Origin: Gigantopelta aegis
Lineage: Eukaryota; Mollusca; Gastropoda; Neomphalida; Peltospiridae
DNA length: 64,000 nt
Assembly: GCF_016097555.1 (NCBI RefSeq)
Contig: NC_054706.1
Coordinates: 59,144,496-59,208,495, forward strand
Direction of reading: 5' to 3'
This document shows positions 58,401 through 64,000 of the stretch, one piece after another. The notes beneath the pieces were generated by a model, which was not told where the DNA came from, did no database searches, and worked only from the letters and a program-made list of their open reading frames with translations. The translations under genes and the position numbers were made by a program. How positions within the stretch are numbered: the stretch's first letter is position 1; the number at the start of each line of letters is the position of its first letter.

Positions 58401-60718
58401 CCCCCTATGTTTTTGATCGCTATACATTACTTATATTTATTGCAGATCTTCAAGTTAGTCTGTCGTCTCATCCAGCATTCGTGGTACCTAAGGAAGGAGC
58501 AAAAGTGGATCTAACGCAACATTTCCCTGAAGGTCTCTACAGACAACTTGATGTTCTACAAAACCTGTATGGCGCCATTGAAGGTTAATACCAACGTGTT
58601 CATATTTGCATATTTGTTATATATTAATATCAAGTTAAACTGCATTCATAAGAACTGCCCCTGCGCGTGCTGTAACCTCACCGTGGTGCAGGGGTGTAAC
58701 ATTCTCTTTGAGAATGGCCAATACAGCACATAATTGAAATTTTGAGTAAAAGTCAGTATCTATCTGTGATATTTGTATTTTTGCACAGTTCTTTACACTG
58801 TTTTTAGTTAAATCTTGAATTCTTATATTGATGTTGATCATCACTTTATTTTTTTGCATTACCATAGTTTGACACCCAATAGTTGATGTATTTTTCGTGC
58901 TGGGGTGTCGTTAAACATTCCTTCATTCATTCATTCAAAGGAACTGTTTTTGATATTTAGAACAGAAATGTTCCTTCTCGTTTCTCAAAATGGTAAACGA
59001 ATTAAACCACATTGCTATCAGTTCATTTAATTTTATTTCTGTGCTTGTATCCTATTACGGTTCAAACACGCTGTCGTGGGCATACATTTCAGATATCTAT
59101 GCTGTCTTTCCAGGACGGGTCGAGTCAAGCAAGACTCGAGTCCATTCACAGTACTCCAGTACATGTGCAAGGAAGAGCACAGCACTTTCATTTAATTATA
59201 TGTTTTTACGTCATTTTGCCGGTTACATTATAGGGCTGTGAGACATGGAGAGAATATGAAAGTCGAATGTGTGGAATGCAGTTCAATGGCATGGTTAGGC
59301 ATCCATGTTCAGTGCTGGAATTAAGAATGAATGAATGAATGAATGAATGTTTAACGACACCCCAGCACGAAAAATACATCGGCTATTGGGTATCAAACTA
59401 TGATAAAGGCAAAAAATGGATGTCAACGGTCTAAATGTGAATGGTAGAAATGTCAACGGTCAAAATTTCAGTGGGGAAAATTTCAATAGTCAACAATCAA
59501 AGCACTGGAATTAAGATGCATAATGCTATTTTACTTTATTCCTTAGTCTCATTATTATCTAGTAAGTGTCGGGGATTCGGATCCGGGTCGAGTTTGACCC
59601 TTGAGTACTTGAGTCCAATATTTTGGACTCGTAGAGGCCCTAGTGAAGTGGCCACTCGCCTACCCATTGAATTGTTAATGCTCGCTCTTGGTAGGAGCCA
59701 GTACCACGATACGAACGTAGTACCTACCCAGTGGCGGATCCAGAAAATCCATTTAGGAGGGGGCCCAATGACATGAGGCGGAATGCCAATGGAATTTTGA
59801 AGGAGGCTTGGAGGGGATCGTAAAAAAATTAAAATTAATATATAATAAAATTATAATTGTTGCAAAATTTAGGGGGCGGGCCCTTGCCCCCCCCCCCCTA
59901 GATCCGCCTCTGCTACCAGCATTGAAAGCCGATGGCTTGACCACTACCTAGCCGATGCCGATTAACCATCAGTTAACAAAGATTCCTCATTTATATTTTT
60001 TGTATAGATGACAACGACAGTGGCCTCAGTGTTAGTAACACACCGCGTGTATCATTCGAGCCAAGACAGACAGGTCCCAAGACGCCATTCTACTACACCG
60101 CAGGGCACCAGGAGAGAAACCATCCTGATCAAAATCCAGCATCACACAAAATGCGACAGAGTCATCCGTGGACAACACAACCTCAGAATCACAAATTCAA
60201 TTCGTTCGTGGAATCTCAACAAAATTCAAACGACAACGACGACTGGTTGCAGAAACCATCAACGCAGGTAACGAATGCCAGTCATTCTCAAACGATGTCG
60301 AAAAGCATGTCGGGTAAGACAGTGACAAGGAAGGTAAATTCGACTTTTAAAGTTCCACCTCTGAAGCTTCCAACAAACGATGAACCAGGTTCTCCAGAAG
60401 AACCTTCTCTGGTTCATCGAAAGTCCTCATCCTCGGCGTTGCCGAAAAACATCTCTCGGTCCGTGGACAGCCTGCATCAGACCGGCGTCTCGACACGAAG
60501 TAGACACTGCTCTGCCGCAGCGTCGTCTTCACCACCATCGCGTACAAGCAGCCATCTTGACTCCCAAGGCAACAGCAACAAAAGGCAGAACGAGATGTCC
60601 CATAGAACCCAGTCGTATTCTGATGAAGTTTCAAATAAGAGGAGATATTCAGGGTCCAACAGCATTGCAACTAACAATATATGGAAGGAGTTACCGCACG
60701 AAGCTTTCAGTAAATCAG
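50986..60718 (+). CDS. RADIL: RADIL/RASIP1-type Rap effector, 3'-partial, eight exons
   Basis: RADIL and its paralogue RASIP1 bind active Rap/Ras and act in cell adhesion and migration at the membrane and along microtubules. Eight exons join in phase to 1046 codons. A Ras-association domain spans residues about 67-167 (APGVLKIFGESILPGAEYKS ... YVLCD ... VRVLGDSDKPLEL ... RRYELHKRSDV). An FHA-like region spans about 240-358 (LPAPDILPLHC ... HYMFLYKDP). A dilute domain runs from about residue 450 to 805 (TLAPAVFFVACLDCAVRKFS ... HLFFWLSNCVQLYTHLQ ... LYPLISAIL ... LFFFLSTSMFN ... NWTFGVRLQATLSRLEDWA). Exon 8 encodes a Ser-rich disordered tail. RADIL has a C-terminal PDZ domain; none is seen here, so either it lies beyond 64000 or this is the RASIP1-type form without one. 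Invertebrates usually have one gene of this type. Confidence 0.93.
52456..53108. other. RADIL: RADIL-like intron 1
   Basis: AT-rich, with phrases such as CAGGGCTTTAGACTGCAAC and AAAATAAGCACACCCAAAC that also occur near 34205-34280, so part is a dispersed repeat. No exon was seen. Confidence 0.5.
53109..53146 (+). CDS. RADIL: RADIL-like exon 2 (small)
   Basis: 38 bases, acceptor TATTTGCAG, donor AG|GTTTGT. It encodes SLAKTFSSQRYQ plus two bases. Phase fits both neighbours exactly. Confidence 0.85.
53808..54011 (-). other. unexplained minus-strand open frame in a RADIL-like intron
   Basis: 67 codons with balanced, non-repetitive composition (CLIRGLPLLPDKSAGRLAAT, HEVTSRFAAITDAYT). I do not recognise it. 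It could be a retrocopy fragment, an exon of an antisense gene, or chance. Confidence 0.25.
54060..54255. mobile_element. G/C-run MITE with AGCCGTAGCTAG ends
   Basis: GAGCCGTAGCTAGCGGGAGG on the left and CCAAGCTACGGCCCT on the right are inverted. The arms hold a G run and a C run that could pair. Confidence 0.65.
54493..54724 (+). CDS. RADIL: RADIL-like exon 3, dilute domain
   Basis: 232 bases, acceptor TCATTCCAG, donor AAG|GTCGGT. It encodes QLFDPNALEKDKDPLRHLFF, WLSNCVQLYTHLQHDVTSYG and ends YSVTK. Confidence 0.94.
54770..55060 (-). repeat. tRNA-derived SINE (subfamily B)
   Basis: TTTAACGACACCACTAGAAC through the AGCAAGGGATCTTTTATATG core to GGGATGGTTCGATCCTGCGA. It begins about 45 bases after the exon 3 donor. 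Confidence 0.8.
55310..55445. mobile_element. foldback repeat 'GATACCATTTATCTTAC', copy 2
   Basis: GTTAGATACCATTTATCTTA on the left faces TAAGATAAATGGTATCCAAC on the right, around AAAAACGTATCCAACTTGC. Flanks ATAGAATAC and GTAGTATTCT are also inverted. Confidence 0.8.
55664..56057 (+). repeat. two decayed tandem copies of an intron plus exon 4 head
   Basis: Segments at about 55664-55862 and 55863-56057 repeat with a period near 197. Each holds GGATACTCGTTCTGTACTGG and ends in GAATGTCCATT(CA/GT). The second copy begins with TTTTACAG|GTTCATTATCCTCTGATATC, almost the same as the true exon 4 head at 56058 (TTTGCAG|GTTCTTTACCCTCTGATATC). Confidence 0.85.
56058..56274 (+). CDS. RADIL: RADIL-like exon 4, dilute domain
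   Basis: 217 bases, acceptor TTTTGCAG, donor G|GTATTC. It encodes VLYPLISAILDSNPFCSSEY, a central INILQTTRDVASDVRLHSDV and QLTMYLFFFLSTSMFNRIIA. Confidence 0.95.
56729..56907 (+). CDS. RADIL: RADIL-like exon 5, dilute domain
   Basis: 179 bases, acceptor CATGGTTAG, donor CGA|GTAGGT. It encodes SEQDECAYNWTFGVRLQATL, SRLEDWAASADLEMDYLRIS and LIAVADLLAMSKHILMR. Confidence 0.94.
57040..57112. repeat. inverted repeat AGTCCGATA / TATCGGACT
   Basis: AGTCCGATACATCTGCCGTC faces GACAGAAAATATATCGGACT; also TCAACTGA facing TCAGTTGA. A small foldback. Confidence 0.7.
57477..57630 (+). CDS. RADIL: RADIL-like exon 6, end of dilute domain
   Basis: 154 bases, acceptor AACTTGCAG, donor G|GTTTGT. It encodes MDWQAFRNQFSPLNEVQLLK, LLSNYDLGPRRQAPKDWFPT, as in the last DIL helices of RADIL. 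Confidence 0.94.
58155..58405 (-). repeat. tRNA-derived SINE (subfamily A), diverged
   Basis: GGTTAAATGACGTCTGATGT, the ACAAGGGATCTTTTATATGC core, and ACTGGACTATGTCCTGCCCC at the tRNA-like head. Confidence 0.8.
58446..58583 (+). CDS. RADIL: RADIL-like exon 7
   Basis: 138 bases, acceptor ATTGCAG, donor G|GTTAAT. It encodes LQVSLSSHPAFVVPKEGAKV, DLTQHFPEGLYRQLDVLQNL and YGAIE, aligning with the segment just after the dilute domain in RADIL. Confidence 0.93.
59328..59405 (-). repeat. SINE-tail type repeat
   Basis: GAATGAATGAATGTTTAACG, ACACCCCAGCACGAAAAATA and CATCGGCTATTGGGTATCAA; reverse copy at 58865-58935. Confidence 0.7.
59733..59915. mobile_element. MITE with GTGGCGGATCCAG ends
   Basis: GTGGCGGATCCAGAAA faces CCTAGATCCGCCTCTG. 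A G-rich left part and a C run on the right can pair. Confidence 0.65.
60008..60718 (+). CDS. RADIL: RADIL-like exon 8, Ser-rich linker (last exon seen)
   Basis: 711 bases, acceptor TTTGTATAG, donor G|GTAAAT. 236 codons of low-structure, Ser/Pro/Gln-rich protein: DNDSGLSVSNTPRVSFEPRQ ... KNISRSVDSLHQTGVS ... KRRYSGSNSIATNNIWKELP. In RADIL this position is the linker between the DIL and PDZ domains. The exon ends one base into a codon, so the gene continues or terminates soon after: reading into the intron gives TGA after three codons (GGT AAA TGA). Confidence 0.9.
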
Positions 60719-61227
60719 GTAAATGAAACATAAAACTATAACTTAAATATTTTATTGGTTTATTTTATAAATAATTTCAGTTTAATTTGCCATAAGAAGA
60801 ATAGTAAAAGTGTTTTGGAAATAAAAAATAAAAAACCCCACTATTTTTGTGTGCAATTTAGAAAACAATCAGCTCAGAAATAAATACGTTGTAGTACATA
60901 CCATAGTAAGAAAACGATGTTCCCGATTGGAAGAACTATAGTTTAAGTTGTAATCAACTAAAAGTCGTCATATTAAACAGTTTTCTTCTGACGATGCCAA
61001 CATTTAGTTGACGAAACGTTGAAGTTTTTACTTTGTGGTTTTCATCAGAGACTTTGTTTTAATTATAATATTAAACAGGGTAATTGTTAATCTAGATATA
61101 CAGTCTGGTGCAACTTGGTTTGTTAATTTAATACATGATAAATATTTTACAACATGAATAACCCATTCATTTGTTTTATTACAATTATCAGAGATTTCGA
61201 ATACATTTTGAAGTCTCATAGTCTCCA

Positions 61228-61286
61228 GTACAAGTACATCCTGTACAAGTATATCCTGTACAAGTATATCCTGTACAAGTATATCC
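61228..61286. repeat. 15 bp tandem repeat, about four copies
   Basis: Units of GTACAAGTATATCCT. Confidence 0.95.
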
Positions 61287-61336
61287 TGTACATCGATATC
61301 TTGAACTGTGTAGTAATGACTTTAATTATAATGGTC

Positions 61337-61446
61337 AGGGCCCCGTTCCACGAAGCGATCTTAGCCCTAAGATCACCTTAGTGCATAAGGTAGCTGTGAA
61401 CTTAAGGTGATCTTAGGGCTAAGATCGCTTTGTGGAACGGGGCCCT
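61337..61446. mobile_element. foldback MITE GGGCCCCGTTCCAC, copy 3
   Basis: The left arm AGGGCCCCGTTCCACGAAGC and the right arm GCTTTGTGGAACGGGGCCCT extend inward to about 45 bp arms (CCTAAGATCACCTTA facing TAAGGTGATCTTAGG). Confidence 0.93.
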
Positions 61447-62540
61447 GGTAAATTTTAATGTAATTATTACACAATTTACAATGTTTTTAAAACACTTGTG
61501 TTGCAGACTGCTAACTTTACTTACATCAAACAAAATTCAGGTATGATTTTATGTACAAAGTGGTACAATTTTGCTTTATGCGTGTTTGTTTGTTGCATTG
61601 CTTATTGTTTTAATTAATTTGATATTTCGCTTTGGTAATAGATAAACTTTTGGCCTACTGCATAATATATTTTCCTTTTGCTGACAATGCATGATTGTAC
61701 CGCTGTATGCTTTATTTTTAATGATTAATCGTACAACCATCATGCTTTGTGTTGTAATCGGAAATTCTTTGCCTTTTCTTATTATTATTTGTAGTATTAT
61801 TAGGATTTGTTTAAATTGTCTAGTTGAGCAAAAATAATCACGCAGCTGTCTGTTTTCAGTATTGTTTATAATTATAATTATTTATACTTGTGATGACTGA
61901 ATGTGCATTGTAAACATAGTCTGGACATACATATGTTATTTTTTGCTTCAGGGGCTGCGGCACAAAGGCTGGGAATGCCGTATTTTAACACACTGAAATT
62001 CAAATTTTGTTTTCGAAGGAGCATGCCCCCTCACCCCCCCCCCCATCCCCCCCAACAACCTCACGAACAGGTTCGGGAACTCAATAATGAATTACAATAA
62101 TAATGTATTTGCATTACCACCCCACCCCCACCCCTGACCAGCACACTAGCACACACACGTGCGCACACGTCTTTCAAATACACTCCGCAGTCTCTATGCA
62201 ATATGTTGATGATTCTGATTTGAACTCAATACAGAGAGTGACTGAGGTGTATGTTTATGCATGCGAGTTTAGCATGCTTCTTTAATTGCATATATATTTG
62301 ATGTATATATTAAAATAATATGATAAAATAAATTATCAACAGAACTCAATCTATCCTATAATATAATTCACCATTATGATATAATATAAAATATCGTTTA
62401 TCACTACTATTAAAATATTCCAAGTGAAATCGAAACTTCTCTAAACTTCTAATGTATGAGCTTTTTTTTATTGTTTTTTAATATTTTACAAATCATATGG
62501 ACGGTGGGTAGACGGTTCATTTATTTATATTAATATATAT

Positions 62541-63051
62541 ACTCTTCAAAAGAGTAGGGGAACCTGAAATATTTATGTTAATATCAACTATTAGACCGAA
62601 CATACGTTTTTACCACAGACATCCTAGTAAAGAACGTTCAGGTCTGTTTATCAACATATCAAAACACAGTTGCCCCGTACACGTGCGTGGGGTGTCATTC
62701 TCGATTTTGACGATTTCCAGGAAGGTCCATTCATCACTGTGGAACATTATTTCTGTCAATATTTTTTGTTCTGTTGATCATACAGTTGTTACTGTTTTGT
62801 TTTTAGTAATTTTTAGCGTTTGAATTTGCGATTGACTGTTAAAAAACGTCAACTTTCAAATTTCACTTCTGACCTCAATCATTCTTCAAAATCTTTGGTG
62901 GTCATAAAACCTACTGTAATACTGAACTACCGGTTGTAATGTTTGCCCAATTAATTCACAATTATCATATAACCATTCCCCACAGCTAATATACTTTACA
63001 ATTTTGGCAATTGTAAATTTTTATTAGAGTTCCCCTACTTTTTTGAAGAGT
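62541..63051. mobile_element. 511 bp MITE, ACTCTTCAAAA ends, TA flanks
   Basis: Left ACTCTTCAAAAGAGTAGGGG and right CCCCTACTTTTTTGAAGAGT are inverted and stand inside TATAT and TATA. TA flanks suggest Tc1/mariner-type insertion. No transposase. Confidence 0.8.
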
Positions 63052-63459
63052 ATATAAATGAACTAGTGTACGTTTTTTTTAACCTTTTTGTTATAATTGG
63101 AACCATACACATCAGAGGCGAATGCAGGATTTTTCTAGGGGTGAGATCTTTAAGGCTTTTAAAAAGGTGGTTTAGAGTATACCAAAATATGCTAGTTGAC
63201 ATTCATTATATTATATAGCAGTATTCCCCAGAAACAGCCAGCCGGAATATATAACACTTATGAAGTGAAAAGGGTAGGTCGCCGCGTAGGGTTATTTTCA
63301 GATAGGCACATCAAGTCAGCATCCAATTTACCTATTCAACCATCATTTGTGTTTTAAGAAACGAGATAATCATTTATTTTGGTAAGGGGTCAGGCAAGAT
63401 AATAATATGTTTTGCCACTGGGCGTCAGACACTCGGCCCCAGTACGCCAAGTGATGTGT

Positions 63460-63570
63460 GTTGAGAATACATGAGTGGCCGTTAGATACTATTTATGATT
63501 TATATCACAATTTGTTTTAATACTTATTTCACGAGCGAAAGCGAGTTGGATACATTTTAAAATAGTTTTT
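63460..63570. mobile_element. foldback repeat 'GATAC(C/T)ATTTAT', diverged copy 3
   Basis: GAATACATGAGTGGCCGTTA then GATACTATTTATG, with ACGAGCGAAAGCGAGTTGGA then TACATTTTAAAA, match parts of the copies at 19010 and 55310. Confidence 0.5.
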
Positions 63571-64000
63571 AAGGTCTCACTACACAGATGTCATCTGCCA
63601 TTGAAACCCATGTTAAACTGCCCAACTTCAAGCGAAGATTGCCCATAGAACGGGTTCTCGTTGGCACTAACAACATACACCATTGCAAACATACATTATA
63701 TAAGCATTTATTTTCACTCCAAAATTGAGAACATTTCCGTCTCAGTTTTTTGCTATACGACCGCATCTGGCTGTAGTACCGGTCCGAATAGGTGGTTCAT
63801 TAACCGATTCACTCCGGCTGTCACTTGCGCTATATACCCATGTCCCAAAAGGTCGATGCACAATATTACAAAATAACATGGGCAAAATACAGCCAGAAGG
63901 CTTACCATTAAGCATACATATTGTTTTAATTCTTCACCATTTGCTAGAAGTGAATATGTGACCCATAACATGTGTCCCAATTAGGAACTATAGTGGACCG

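Larger units (their letters stand above)
58584..60007. other. RADIL: RADIL-like intron 7
   Basis: It contains two SINE-tail repeats (58865-58935 and 59328-59405) and a MITE (59733-59915) with ends GTGGCGGATCCAGAAAATCC and CCCCTAGATCCGCC. No exon was found. Confidence 0.65.
60719..64000. other. RADIL: RADIL-like downstream intron or 3' flank
   Basis: No PDZ-coding exon was found on the plus strand. Contents: a 15 bp tandem repeat (61228-61286), a foldback MITE (61337-61446), a possible 34-base exon (61507-61540), a dispersed C-rich repeat relic (about 61952-62085), a mariner-type MITE (62541-63051) and a diverged foldback (about 63460-63570). Short frames near 63569-63980 look like chance. 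Confidence 0.6.

Noticed and set aside
60347-60733. Frames of 107, 117 and 84 codons in other frames or strands
   Set aside because: Shadows of RADIL-like exon 8, which is supported by phase and splice sites.
61903-62100. Open frame ending in a Pro/His-rich stretch and VRELNNELQ, with a TTCAG acceptor
   Set aside because: The sequence (ATGCCGTATTTTAACA..., C runs) resembles repeat relics near 47790 and 30240, so it is more likely a dispersed repeat than a RADIL exon.

Overview
Eukaryotic nuclear DNA, AT-rich and intron-dense, with many SINEs, foldback MITEs and microsatellites. The recurrent tRNA-derived SINE, whose core reads 'CCCTTGCTGCTAAT' on the sense strand, and the protein orthologies suggest a marine mollusc, most likely a gastropod. 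That taxonomic call is an inference from memory of molluscan repeats. No prokaryotic, organellar or CRISPR features were seen.

Three host genes were reconstructed by hand, exon by exon, with GT-AG borders and matching phases. (1) Minus strand, 21532 down to 4095: ten exons of a C2orf81-like gene (uncharacterised DUF4639-type family); its first, N-terminal exon was not found. (2) Plus strand, 29207 to 33448: six exons of ENKD1 (enkurin domain-containing protein 1, a centrosomal/ciliary microtubule protein). Genes 1 and 2 are divergent, about 7.7 kb apart. (3) Plus strand, 50986 to 60718: eight exons of a RADIL/RASIP1-type Rap effector with RA, FHA-like and dilute domains. Its expected C-terminal PDZ exons are not seen before the window ends.

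Mobile DNA fills much of the rest. The most notable item is a 3.5 kb element (22329-25854) between C2orf81 and ENKD1. It has about 690 bp terminal inverted repeats rich in GGCGA-NN-TCGCC palindromes, an 8 bp target duplication, and a decayed internal gene for a PHD-like plus FLYWCH zinc-finger protein with no catalytic core. I read it as a non-autonomous Mutator-like element. Other items are a lone intact L1-type ORF1 (5096-5908), a 1.3 kb hAT-like element (14981-16299) inserted into a tandem repeat, a 1.3 kb long-TIR element (27203-28534), and many MITEs.

Region by region: 1-4094 is 3' flank with repeats and a pogo-like MITE. 4095-21532 is C2orf81, with introns carrying ORF1, SINEs, MITEs, the hAT-like element and minisatellites. 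21533-29206 is the divergent intergenic region with the Mutator-like and 27.2 kb elements. 29207-33448 is ENKD1. 33449-50962 is a long gene-free stretch of SINEs, MITEs, hairpins and simple repeats. 50963-60718 is the RADIL-like gene. 60719-64000 is its continuing intron or 3' flank.

The strongest oddities are: a 40 bp tandem repeat grown from the ENKD1 exon 2 end together with its splice donor; decayed extra copies of a RADIL exon head; and a foldback MITE whose centre has expanded into four 53 bp tandem units.
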